Positions 1-7,650 are shown, numbered from the stretch's first letter. The stretch: 40,770 nucleotides of DNA from Candidatus Geocrenenecus sp. JGI 0000106-J15 (GCA_000405685.1 ASPF01000014.1:1-40770); one strand, 5' to 3'. The notes: a model not told the origin generated them from the sequence alone. Program-made: numbers and translations.

Positions 1-41
1 CATAGGTGCAATGCTTACAGTATACATTCCTTCAAAACCAC
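1..41. repeat. 41-bp exact direct copy of 39602-39642
   Basis: The first 41 bases are identical, same strand, to 39602-39642 inside the TauE-family gene; identity stops at base 42 (a here, t at 39643). The internal copy fits its gene (a continuous TauE reading frame through 40175). Here the copy replaces what should be the continuation of an XdhC gene read on the minus strand. An exact repeat ending sharply and starting at base 1 is what a de Bruijn-graph assembler leaves at a contig end. A genuine short duplication is possible but less likely. Confidence 0.9.
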
Positions 42-327
42 ATATTAAACCCGTCTCTTCACCTTCGCTTACCCCTTCTCTTCTAAAAACATATTTCTTT
101 AATATTGGTTTACCTTCTCTAAGAGCTTGAAGAGCGTCTTTCCAAACCATCATCTCGAAAGAGCCGCCGCCAAGTGTTCCAATGAATGATCCATCTTCCT
201 TGATTAAGATTCTAGCACCTACATCTCTTGGAGCAGAACCTACTTTCTTAATGATTGATGCTAAAACGATGCCTCTACCTTTCTTAAGCTCTCCGATAAG
301 AACCTCATAAATATCTAAGTCACCCAT
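1..327 (-). CDS. XdhC/CoxI-family molybdenum-cofactor maturation protein, partial (3' end missing)
   Basis: Minus-strand frame from ATG at 327, open to the window edge (109 codons). The protein reads MGDLDIYEVLIGELKKGRGI, then the family hallmarks GSAPRDVGARILI, a GTLGGGSFE glycine loop and ETGLICG. These match the N-terminal domain of XdhC/CoxI proteins, which insert sulfurated molybdenum cofactor into xanthine-dehydrogenase-type enzymes. The natural client is the molybdenum hydroxylase at 10353-13558. The last 13-14 codons (bases 1-41) derive from the duplicated TauE segment, so the true sequence is supported only down to base 42. Family assignment is confident; the end is not. Confidence 0.85.
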   Translation of the reverse strand, partial: MGDLDIYEVLIGELKKGRGIVLASIIKKVGSAPRDVGARILIKEDGSFIGTLGGGSFEMMVWKDALQALREGKPILKKYVFRREGVSEGEETGLICGFEGMYTVSIAPM

Positions 328-352
328 ACCTACCTATCAGAATTTGGGGAAC

Positions 353-367
353 TTCTTAAATAATTTA
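353..367 (-). promoter_or_regulatory. Putative TATA promoter of the xdhC-like gene
   Basis: On the minus strand the sequence AAATTATTTAAGAAG lies with its centre about 30 bases before the ATG at 327, giving a predicted transcription start near 334 and a very short leader. A purine-rich AGGTAGGT directly precedes the ATG. Inference from spacing and composition only. Confidence 0.45.
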
Positions 368-446
368 TTCATAGACTTGACATATTGTTATCTAGATTTA
401 AGATTACTTAGACAAAAAAAGATTTTTGGGAATTTAAGAGAGACTT

Positions 447-1358
447 CTAGGCTAACCCCCATTTACCTTGTAGCTCATTCCATAGTGGGCTATCCATTAA
501 TTCTCTCAATGCATGGTTTATCATGTTTCGCAGCCAGTAATCTTCTGGTCTAGTAGCTATCGAGTAAGTAGATATACCACCTAATCTTCCAACATCTCTG
601 AATTTTGCAGCTATCTCAGGCTTCTTTTTAAAGTAGGGTCCAGTGAAAGCACTATCACTTATTACTCCTATAGCTCTCTTATCTAAGACTGCTTCAAATG
701 CAAGTGCATATGAGTCTAGTGCAAGCTTCTTAAATTTATAACCTTCTTTTATAAGCTTTTCAGCCCATTCGTCACTCGTAGCTCCAAGCTGTCATGAAAT
801 ATATTCTCCAGAATTCAAGATCTCCTCCATTGTTCTAGTCTCATCTTTTAGAACTAGTAAGTGGTGGTAGTATACGTAGTATGGTATAGAGTACCATACT
901 TTCTCTGCTCTCGCAGCTGTATGAGTCATTCCTGAAGCAATTATATCTATGTCTCCCTCAACCAAGGCTGTTACTATAGTTGCCCAATCCCATGGCTTTG
1001 GAACTACTTTCCACCCATACTTATTAGCAATCCACTTCACAACATCTACATCGAACCCTACTGCTTCACCTGTCGGTGTAACCTCTGTGAAAGGTGGATA
1101 AGCAGCATCAAATCCATGGATGACTACAACTTCCGCTCCAGGAGCTGGCGGATCAGTAAACTTCCCTTTCGGTTTAACAGTCATAGTTACTGTCTTCTCA
1201 ACTGGTGGTGCCTCAGGCTTCAGCACATATCCTGCAACACCTCCTATGACCAAGCCTGCAACAGCCGAGCCGGCGACTTTAGCAGCCGTACTTACAGCAT
1301 TTCTTCGGGAAATTCTTCTTTTCAATATATTTTCTTTATCCCATCCTTCAGACATCAT
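447..1358 (-). pseudogene. Amino-acid ABC transporter substrate-binding protein with in-frame TGA
   Basis: Family 3 extracellular solute-binding protein that would deliver a polar amino acid to the divergent permease/ATPase genes at 1580-3660. The frame from ATG 1358 to TAG 447 spans 303 codons, the normal family length, but codon 189 is TGA (792-794). Upstream: an N-terminal SRRNAV twin-arginine-like motif followed by a hydrophobic helix (about residues 20-46), then typical ligand-lobe sequence (GFDAAYPPF, GFDVDVVKWIA, DIIASGMT). Downstream, 114 further codons continue the family perfectly (QLGATSDEWAEKL, GVISDS, LMDSPLWNELQGKWG) without another stop. One base change (for example GGA to TGA) would explain it. 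Options: recent nonsense mutation, sequencing error, or readthrough. TGA is an ordinary stop in neighbouring genes, so global reassignment is excluded. Confidence 0.85.
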
Positions 1359-1377
1359 GTTAGATTCTTAGCCCATC

Positions 1378-1391
1378 CTAAATAAATCTTG
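1378..1391 (-). promoter_or_regulatory. Putative TATA promoter of the substrate-binding gene
   Basis: Minus strand AAGATTTATTTAGG, centred about 26 bases upstream of ATG 1358, predicts a leaderless or nearly leaderless transcript. It shares the 221-bp divergent intergenic region with the transporter promoter at 1534-1545. Confidence 0.5.
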
Positions 1392-1533
1392 CTAAAAATT
1401 CACCAAAATTTAGACAGCTTCTTTAATACTCTAACATGCATGATATGGCAGATTATCTGTCATCTCCTAAAAATGATATTCTTGTAGATTTTATCCTACG
1501 GACTAGTTTATTTAATAGAAGATTTGATAAAAA

Positions 1534-1545
1534 GCATTTATAGTT
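1534..1545 (+). promoter_or_regulatory. Putative TATA promoter of the ABC transporter operon
   Basis: The sequence AGCATTTATAGT is preceded by a purine-rich stretch (GATAAAAA) suitable as a BRE. Its centre lies about 40 bases before ATG 1580, predicting a start near 1566 and a leader of about 14 nt. Confidence 0.5.
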
Positions 1546-1579
1546 TTATATTAGTATGTGTTCTAGACTTTAGAAGCTG

Positions 1580-2242
1580 ATGGTGACAGTTTGGGATTAC
1601 CTTCCATACATCCTTGAAGGAGTATGGTGGACGTTAGGTCTAGTAGCTGGAGGACTTGCTCTCGGATTCATTATCGGCCTACCTCTATCTATAGGTCAAG
1701 TCTATGGACACCGCATTCTAAAACTTATTGTAGAAATCTATGCATGGTTCTTTAGAAGCGTTCCGCTACTTGTTTTACTCTTCCTCTTCTACTGGGGGAT
1801 CTTCCCAGCTACAGGCTACAAGCTTGACCCTCTGACATGCAGCATCCTAGTTTTAGGTTTTAGAAGTGGTGGATATCAATCTCAGATCTTTAGAGGGGCT
1901 ATCCAGTCTATTGGTGAAGGACAGTACATAGCTGCGAGAACACTCGGCATGAGCAAGCTCCAAGGAATATATCATATAATTCTACCTCAAGCTTTAAGGA
2001 TAGCTTTTCCAGGCTGGGTAAATGAATACGCAATAATACTAAAAGATTCTGCAATATGCTTCGTATTAGGAGTTATGGAGATTCTTACTAGAACAAGATA
2101 CGTTGTCATGGCAACTCTTGAACCACTCTTACCATACTTCATAGCAGGAGGACTATTCATAGCATTAACATATGGAGGTACAAAGCTAGTAAATATGGTG
2201 TATGAGAAGACAAAGATACCTGGCTTGATAGGGAGGATGTAA
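1580..2242 (+). CDS. Polar amino-acid ABC transporter permease (HisM/GlnP type)
   Basis: 220-residue inner-membrane subunit with about five hydrophobic helices, typical length for the family. The cytoplasmic EAA loop that docks the ATPase is clear at about residues 118-145 (AARTLGMSKLQGIYHIILPQ followed by ALR..FPG). The N-terminus YILEGVWWTLGLVAG and the RSVPLLVLLFLFYWG segment are characteristic of amino-acid (PAAT) permeases. First gene of a three-gene unit; three bases separate it from the ATPase gene. Substrate cannot be deduced. Confidence 0.93.
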   Translation: MVTVWDYLPYILEGVWWTLGLVAGGLALGFIIGLPLSIGQVYGHRILKLIVEIYAWFFRSVPLLVLLFLFYWGIFPATGYKLDPLTCSILVLGFRSGGYQSQIFRGAIQSIGEGQYIAARTLGMSKLQGIYHIILPQALRIAFPGWVNEYAIILKDSAICFVLGVMEILTRTRYVVMATLEPLLPYFIAGGLFIALTYGGTKLVNMVYEKTKIPGLIGRM

Positions 2243-2245
2243 TCT

Positions 2246-3007
2246 ATGTCAGATGATATTGTTCTAAAAGTAGAAGACCTCCATAAAAATTACGGTAATG
2301 TCACCGTGCTTAAGGGAGTTTCTTTTGAAGTTAGAAGAGGTGAAACAAAAATAATCTGTGGACCATCTGGGTCAGGGAAAAGCACCCTTCTCAGATGCCT
2401 TAATCTAATAACTAGACCTGACAAAGGTAGGATATGGCTGGAGCGGGAGGAGATAACAAATCGTAATATAAACATAAATAAAGTTAGGCAGAAGATCGGT
2501 TTTGTCTTCCAAGAATTTAATCTCTTTAACCATCTAACAGCTCTTAGAAATGTAAGTGTGGGTCTAGAAGTTGTTAAAAAGATGAATAAAGATGAAGCAC
2601 GAAAAATAGCTCTAGAAATGTTAAAAAAAGTAGGATTAGAAGAACATGCTCATAAATATCCTGCTGAGCTCTCAGGTGGACAGAAGCAGAGAGTAGCAAT
2701 AGCTAGAGCGCTTGCGATGAACCCTGCAATAATATTCTATGATGAGCCTACATCTGCTCTAGACCCTCAATTGATAGGTGAAGTATTAGAAGTAATGAAA
2801 GCATTAGCAAGAGAAAAAGTTACAAGCATAGTTGTTACACATGAGATGGGCTTTGCTCTATCTGTTGGAGACGAAATGTTATTCATGTATGATGGAAAAA
2901 TTATAGAACGTGGCATACCTCAAGAAGTTATCCAAAACCCTAGATGCGAAGAAGCTAGAAGATTTTTCCAGAGGATAAATGAATTATACGTAGGGAAGAG
3001 AAGATGA
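2246..3007 (+). CDS. Polar amino-acid ABC transporter ATP-binding protein (GlnQ type)
   Basis: 253-residue ABC ATPase that powers uptake. Motifs in order: Walker A GPSGSGKST (about residue 40), Q-loop FQEFNLF, signature LSGGQKQRVAIARAL, Walker B IIFYDEPTSALDP and switch histidine VVTHEMGFA. The full length and GlnQ-like wording of the D-loop region fit amino-acid importers. A GGGAGG Shine-Dalgarno sequence at the end of the upstream permease gene precedes ATG 2246. The stop codon overlaps the start of the next permease (ATGA at 3004-3007), indicating coupled translation. Confidence 0.95.
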   Translation: MSDDIVLKVEDLHKNYGNVTVLKGVSFEVRRGETKIICGPSGSGKSTLLRCLNLITRPDKGRIWLEREEITNRNININKVRQKIGFVFQEFNLFNHLTALRNVSVGLEVVKKMNKDEARKIALEMLKKVGLEEHAHKYPAELSGGQKQRVAIARALAMNPAIIFYDEPTSALDPQLIGEVLEVMKALAREKVTSIVVTHEMGFALSVGDEMLFMYDGKIIERGIPQEVIQNPRCEEARRFFQRINELYVGKRR

Positions 3008-3660
3008 GCTTCTGGGAGAGCTTCATCTCATACTTGTTACAAGGGTGGGTTGCAACCCTTGAGATACTGGCAATATCAATTCCACTCAGCATATTATTAG
3101 GTCTCAGCTTAGCAGTTGCAAGAGTTTATGGAAACTGGCTTATCTCCCTCATAGCAGGAGGATTTGTAGCACTTTTAAGAGGGCTACCCCTAGTAGTTAC
3201 ATTGCTTATAGTATTTTTTGCGTTACCTAAGCTTGGAATATATTTTTCACCGTTCTGGGCAGCAGTTATAGCTTTCATAATGTGTAGTGGAGCATACCAA
3301 TCAGAATATGTTAGAGGAGCTATACGTTCAATAGATGTAGGACAATCACTTGCAGCTCAAGCTCTCGGGATGACTAAGATACAAGAAGTAATCTACATAA
3401 TTCTTCCCCAAGCTTTTAGAAGAGCTTTACCAGGAATCACTAATGAGATAATCTACCTGATCCTTTATTCTTCTCTAGCATATCTAGTAGGAGTACAGGA
3501 ATTATTCTCTATTGCAAAACATTTTAATTCACTCCAGTTTAGACCTATCGAGATATTCTCAACTACAGCTTTAATCTATGCTTTCATGGCAACTATAGCA
3601 ACCTTATTCTTTAGAAAACTAGAAAATAAGCTAAAAATCCCAGGATTAGAAACAATATAA
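3004..3660 (+). CDS. Second amino-acid ABC transporter permease
   Basis: 218 residues, homologous in architecture to the permease at 1580. The EAA loop is AAQALGMTKIQEVIYIILPQ followed by AFRRALPG, and the N-terminal half has the RGLPLVVTLLIVFFALP segment. With 1580-2242 it forms a heterodimeric membrane channel, as in many GlnP/HisQM systems. It overlaps the ATPase gene by four bases. The last gene of the operon; no strong terminator is seen in the following 120 bases. Confidence 0.92.
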   Translation: MSFWESFISYLLQGWVATLEILAISIPLSILLGLSLAVARVYGNWLISLIAGGFVALLRGLPLVVTLLIVFFALPKLGIYFSPFWAAVIAFIMCSGAYQSEYVRGAIRSIDVGQSLAAQALGMTKIQEVIYIILPQAFRRALPGITNEIIYLILYSSLAYLVGVQELFSIAKHFNSLQFRPIEIFSTTALIYAFMATIATLFFRKLENKLKIPGLETI

Positions 3661-3744
3661 CTTTTCCCAAGACCTCTAAAAAGACTGGTCAAGACAGTTT
3701 CTAACATCTCCCCATTTTTCAAGCCTTACAAAATATCTTCAAAA

Positions 3745-3757
3745 ACATATATTAAGT
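3745..3757 (+). promoter_or_regulatory. Putative TATA promoter of the zinc-ribbon/SPFH cluster
   Basis: ACATATATTAAG lies about 30 bases upstream of ATG 3783, predicting a start near 3777 and almost no leader. The preceding run of A residues could act as a BRE. Confidence 0.45.
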
Positions 3758-3782
3758 ATAATACTATTTCTTAGGGTAAATT

Positions 3783-4763
3783 ATGTCTGAAGAAATCGTT
3801 GAGTATAGATGTAATATCTGCGGCTCAATACTAAAGATTAGCCCTGAAAACATCATATCCATCTGTGAATACTGTGGTGGATTGAACCTTGTAAGTGAAG
3901 TGATAAATATAGAAGACATCTATATTGCTCCATCCGTTACTGTAGAGAAGATCTTAGGAGAGTTTTGGAGTAGGGTTAAAAGAGACATTGATCTAAGAAA
4001 GCTTGCAGATAAAGTAAGAATTGACTCTATCCATGGATGGTATATTCCTTTCTGGATCTCGAAGATGATCATTGATGGAGAAGTAGTTTACACTAAGAAA
4101 CAGTATAGAGATAAGAAAGTAGAAGTTGTTAGAAGAAGAGAAAAGTTCTCAGAAGAAGTAAATATGGATGTTATTGGTAGAAGACAAGTAAAGAGTATCG
4201 CATTGAGAGAATTAATTAAAGCATACTTTAAGCAGAACATAGCACTAGTTGAGATCGAGAAGCTTGACGAAGCCTGGTGGAGATCCAATAAACTTTCTAT
4301 TCTCAATATAGAGTTTGATAAGAAGGAGTCTGAGCTTGCTCTGAGAGAAGAAGCAATAGATTATGTTAGGAGAAGATGGGAAAACATAGCAGATGAAATA
4401 GAATTCTTTAAGGCAGAAGTTAAGAAGATGGAGAAGCCTAAGCTGGTTCTTCTCCCGCTCTGGGAGATTGTCTACGAGTATAGTGGAAGCCTCTATACAG
4501 TGTATCATGAAGGTTGGGCTGGCCGTCCACTCATCTTCTTTGAGCCTGTCACGATGGGTAGGCGTATACTATATGTTGCTGGAATGTTTACATCTATAAT
4601 TTTAGGTGTATTCATAGGCTCAACACTATCATCAATATTACTTAACAGTTCAGATAACGTCTCACTCATAATATTGTTTCTCCTCTTCATAGTAACCTTT
4701 CTAGGTTATAGGTCTGCAAAAGGATTTATCTCAGATGTAAGGGTTGAGAAATCATGGAGGTAG
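3783..4763 (+). CDS. Zinc-ribbon membrane protein, unknown function
   Basis: 326 residues; I do not recognise a named family. An N-terminal zinc ribbon is formed by C10/C13 and C28/C31. A charged, mostly soluble middle (about 40-260) follows, with lysine/arginine-rich helices and an LPLWEIVYEY segment, and then two closely spaced membrane helices at about residues 265-310. The layout (zinc ribbon, soluble body with a P-W/Y-I-E-Y motif, helical hairpin, short cytoplasmic tail) is shared with the next gene, so the two are probably ancient paralogues. The 3' end overlaps the next gene by 10 bases. Cytoplasmic zinc ribbon anchored to the membrane is inference. Confidence 0.8.
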   Translation: MSEEIVEYRCNICGSILKISPENIISICEYCGGLNLVSEVINIEDIYIAPSVTVEKILGEFWSRVKRDIDLRKLADKVRIDSIHGWYIPFWISKMIIDGEVVYTKKQYRDKKVEVVRRREKFSEEVNMDVIGRRQVKSIALRELIKAYFKQNIALVEIEKLDEAWWRSNKLSILNIEFDKKESELALREEAIDYVRRRWENIADEIEFFKAEVKKMEKPKLVLLPLWEIVYEYSGSLYTVYHEGWAGRPLIFFEPVTMGRRILYVAGMFTSIILGVFIGSTLSSILLNSSDNVSLIILFLLFIVTFLGYRSAKGFISDVRVEKSWR

Positions 4764-5686
4764 AATGTCCAGGTTGCAGTGCCAAGTTTCAGGTTCCTCA
4801 AAGTTTAAAGACGTTTACTTGCCCATACTGTGGATTGGTCTTCGGGGAGAGAGCTAGAGAAGACCATTACTATTTTCCAGTAATGAAGATTGAACCATAC
4901 GCTATATTGTTAAATTTTCTTAGGAGACAATTCGGTATTCCTTCAGATATAGCTTCATCATCATCTCTACAGGTTAGACAGCTTCACTATATTCCTGTAT
5001 ATTTTTACTATCTACATGGAAGAATGATTGGTAGATGTGATGGGAAAGGATGGACTGAAGCTGAAGAAACAGTTTACAGAGGTGTAGTAGCTTCTAGATT
5101 TTTTAGAAATATTCTAGAAGACTATCCCTTCCCAGTCAGGGGGAAGAAGTTCTTTAGAAAGGAGATTATGAACATGGGGGTTTATCATAACCCTGAATTT
5201 TCTGAATTAGATGCAAGGAATTCTATAGAAGATATGCTCTATAGAATGCTTAACGATGAGCTTTCAAGAGGATGTAAGAATGTTAGTGAAACTAGAGTAG
5301 AAGAATTAAAGATCGATTTTCGTGGATTAATTCATTACCCAGTATACTATATCGAGTACTTATATAATAGGGAGAAGTATTCAGCGTATATTGATGGAGT
5401 AGATGGTAAGATTATCTCTGCAGAGTACCCTATCAAGCTTCAGACTAAAACTTTACAAATAACAATTAGCTCAACACTTCTAATGCTTGGTGCCTTTCTA
5501 GGGTTAGCTCTATCATTTATGTTAGGAAGCCCATTACCATTCATATTCTCAATAATTCCAGCGATTGGTTCATCTATACCATTACTTAGGAGAAGCCTTA
5601 CAAAGAAGGTAAAATCTTCAGAAATCAAGATTATTCAAGAAGAATCCCGACCATTAACGGCCTATATTAAAAAATTTCTTAGGTAG
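4754..5686 (+). CDS. Second zinc-ribbon membrane protein, unknown function
   Basis: 310 residues with zinc-ribbon cysteines C5/C8 and C23/C26, a soluble region containing HYIPVYFYYLHGRM and YPVYYIEYLYNREKYSAYID, and a two-helix membrane hairpin at about residues 233-275 before a basic tail. It parallels the preceding protein (LPLWEIVYEYSGSLYTVYHE versus YPVYYIEYLYNREKYSAYID), which suggests duplication and a heteromeric partner. The start ATG lies inside the previous gene, so the two are translationally coupled. Confidence 0.8.
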   Translation: MEVECPGCSAKFQVPQSLKTFTCPYCGLVFGERAREDHYYFPVMKIEPYAILLNFLRRQFGIPSDIASSSSLQVRQLHYIPVYFYYLHGRMIGRCDGKGWTEAEETVYRGVVASRFFRNILEDYPFPVRGKKFFRKEIMNMGVYHNPEFSELDARNSIEDMLYRMLNDELSRGCKNVSETRVEELKIDFRGLIHYPVYYIEYLYNREKYSAYIDGVDGKIISAEYPIKLQTKTLQITISSTLLMLGAFLGLALSFMLGSPLPFIFSIIPAIGSSIPLLRRSLTKKVKSSEIKIIQEESRPLTAYIKKFLR

Positions 5687-5722
5687 AAAAGACTTATCAA
5701 TCATTCTTCAAAGTATAGATTT

Positions 5723-6046
5723 ATGATTAGATATGGGGTTGGAGCATTAGCCACTCTTGCTATATCATTCGGTGTGGCCTTGATTGTTCATGGAGGTGGA
5801 TTCATAGAATTCGATATGGCATATTCTCTATCATGGATTTTTGGACCTCTCGGTGCATATACTCTAGTCTATGGTGTATTTTCACAGACGGACTCTTTAT
5901 TCTACTCTATATGGGGGGTGATAATGTTAGGAGCTGCAATATCTTCAGCATTCTATAGATTGATTAACCCTTTTGTAGTCTTAGGCATACTAGTTATTAT
6001 TGTAGTTATACTTGGAATAGTTACTAGGGGAAGGGTTAGAAAATGA
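5723..6046 (+). CDS. Small four-helix membrane protein, unknown function
   Basis: 107 residues, almost entirely hydrophobic, with predicted helices at about 4-24, 34-54, 57-78 and 82-102 and a basic end (RGRVRK) that should face the cytoplasm. No recognisable family motif. It overlaps the next gene by four bases (ATGA at 6043-6046) and lies 36 bases after the zinc-ribbon gene, so it belongs to the same transcription unit. Confidence 0.75.
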   Translation: MIRYGVGALATLAISFGVALIVHGGGFIEFDMAYSLSWIFGPLGAYTLVYGVFSQTDSLFYSIWGVIMLGAAISSAFYRLINPFVVLGILVIIVVILGIVTRGRVRK

Positions 6047-6576
6047 GTAGGAAGAATTACTTAGAAAAGATTAGACATGAAATGACTTTGATTGAAAAGA
6101 TCCTTAGCTATGTTCCAGGATATAGAGGTTATAAGGAGAGAGAGGTTAGGAGAGAAAGTGATAGGCTCATTAGAATGGAGTCGGTAAATAATTTAAGGGA
6201 GTCAAAAAGCAGTATCAGGTTGATGCTTGCAGACATAGCTAATTCAAGGAAAATAGAAGATAGAGATATGCCAAAAATAGATATGCTGTTGTCTAGGTTG
6301 GATAGAGTGATTCAAAGAATTGATAGAGCACCTGCAGGTTATGCTGGACTATTTGATGCTGTTAAAGTTAGAGAAGATAAGCTGGATAAAGTCCTTGAGC
6401 ATGATCTTATGCTGATTGAAAAATCTATAGAAATGAGAGACCTAGTTAAGAGATTTGAGAATCTTAAGGTTAGGGAAGAATGGATGAAATCTATAGATGA
6501 AATGTTGGAAAAGATAAATGAGCTTGAAGAAATCATCGATAAAAGAATCGAGATACTTAGAGGATTAACTGTTTGA
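6043..6576 (+). CDS. Coiled-coil protein in the SPFH cluster, unknown function
   Basis: 177 residues, highly charged and almost wholly helical, with a short N-terminal patch containing IEKILSYVPGYRGYKERE followed by VRRESDRLIR. The remainder has heptad-like patterns, ending with a long helix (EEWMKSIDEMLEKINELEEI). No membrane segment. By size, helicity and position next to an SPFH/zinc-ribbon protein it could play the part PspA plays in the Bacillus pspA-ydjGHI operon, but I see no direct PspA sequence similarity and treat that as a hypothesis. Confidence 0.75.
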   Translation: MSRKNYLEKIRHEMTLIEKILSYVPGYRGYKEREVRRESDRLIRMESVNNLRESKSSIRLMLADIANSRKIEDRDMPKIDMLLSRLDRVIQRIDRAPAGYAGLFDAVKVREDKLDKVLEHDLMLIEKSIEMRDLVKRFENLKVREEWMKSIDEMLEKINELEEIIDKRIEILRGLTV

Positions 6577-6579
6577 TGA

Positions 6580-6595
6580 GAAATACTTAAAAAAG
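6580..6595 (+). promoter_or_regulatory. Putative TATA promoter of the SPFH/zinc-ribbon gene
   Basis: GAAATACTTAAAAA is followed about 26 bases from its centre by GTG 6613 and ATG 6625. The same 14-base string occurs before the malic enzyme gene (27051-27064), making it a good example of this genome's BRE/TATA element. It implies that the SPFH gene can be transcribed separately from the upstream genes. Confidence 0.55.
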
Positions 6596-6612
6596 GCATA
6601 ATCTTCTATAAG

Positions 6613-7650
6613 GTGTACAGCACGATGCCTAAGATAATTGAATGGGTCGGAATAGGAGAATACGACATTGTATGGAGATACCCAGTTGAAGAGATCAGCT
6701 GGGGAGATAACTTAATAGTCCATGAATATGAAGCTGCAATCTTCTTTAGAGATGGAAAAGCATATGATGTTTTTAGAGCTGGAAGACACGTCTTAACAAC
6801 CGCTAACCTTCCACTTCTTACATCTATCCTTTCCCGGATAGCTGGGTTTGATAAAACTCCATTTAAAGCTACAGTAATATTTGTCAGTCTTAAACAGTTT
6901 CAAGGAAGATTCGGCGGTCAAGGTCAAACAAAAGAACTTGCCCCATTAAAGTTTTACGGTAGCTTCTGGTTCAGGGTTGAGGAGGCAAATCTCTTTGTAA
7001 ATGAGGTGGTCGGAGGTCAGGAAGCATATACGACTGATAAACTTCAAGAATTCTTAAGAGGATACTTTAATGAGAAGTTAATAGATAGCTTAAGCCAATA
7101 TTCTCTCATAGATGTTTATGGAAAACTAGATGAGACAAGCTTTCTAGCTAAAAATCTCCTGTATGATGCTTTCAGAAGATTAGGACTTGAATTAATAGAT
7201 GTCAAGTTTGAAGGTATTGATACTACCCCTGAGTGGAGAGATAGAATATTCTTCTTAAAGACCGGAGTAAGTGCTGAAGAAGTTTTAAGAATGCAGACTG
7301 TTCAGAAGGCTGCTGAAAGCCTCTCGAAAAGTGAGGGGGCAGCTATCGGGGCTGGTATAGCTATTATCCCACCTATACTCCAAGCTCCCCCATCCCAACC
7401 ACAGGTAGCCTGTCCAAAATGTGGGAGACAGAACCCTCAAGGCTCAAGATTCTGTAACAATTGTGGTGCTTCTCTAATAGAAACAAGTGGAATAAAATGT
7501 TCAAAATGTGGATTCCATAATGTATCTGGAGCAAAATTCTGTTCAAACTGTGGAAACCCACTAGAATCATTAATTAAATGTCCAAACTGCAGTCAAGATA
7601 TACCTTCGTCTTCTAAGTTCTGTCCAAATTGTGGTGCCAAAATAGAATAG
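6613..7650 (+). CDS. SPFH-like (YdjI/virion-core-type) protein with three C-terminal zinc ribbons
   Basis: 345 residues from GTG 6613. ATG 6625 (MPKIIEW) is an alternative start that fits the family better. Residues about 5-230 resemble the SPFH domain of the YdjI group: an opening IIEWVGIGEYDIVWRYP, then EYEAAIFFRDGKAYDVFRAG, LKFYGSFWFRV and an FEGIDTTPEW segment. Next come a short helical stretch and a proline-rich linker, then three zinc ribbons (CPKCGR..FCNNCG, CSKCGF..FCSNCG, CPNCSQ..FCPNCG) from about residue 267 to the end. In Bacillus the YdjI protein joins PspA and YdjGH at the membrane under envelope stress. Here it closes a cluster of two zinc-ribbon membrane proteins, a small membrane protein and a coiled-coil protein. 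Confidence 0.85.
   Translation: MYSTMPKIIEWVGIGEYDIVWRYPVEEISWGDNLIVHEYEAAIFFRDGKAYDVFRAGRHVLTTANLPLLTSILSRIAGFDKTPFKATVIFVSLKQFQGRFGGQGQTKELAPLKFYGSFWFRVEEANLFVNEVVGGQEAYTTDKLQEFLRGYFNEKLIDSLSQYSLIDVYGKLDETSFLAKNLLYDAFRRLGLELIDVKFEGIDTTPEWRDRIFFLKTGVSAEEVLRMQTVQKAAESLSKSEGAAIGAGIAIIPPILQAPPSQPQVACPKCGRQNPQGSRFCNNCGASLIETSGIKCSKCGFHNVSGAKFCSNCGNPLESLIKCPNCSQDIPSSSKFCPNCGAKIE

Noticed and set aside
344..553. 69-codon plus-strand frame near the window start
   Set aside because: It overlaps the end of the solute-binding gene on the other strand and the xdhC promoter, has no family resemblance and no ribosome-binding site.
792..794. Selenocysteine or stop-codon reassignment at the TGA
   Set aside because: TGA terminates neighbouring genes such as the ATPase (3007) and padR (33980). 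The position is not a cysteine site in the family, and no SECIS-like structure was seen.
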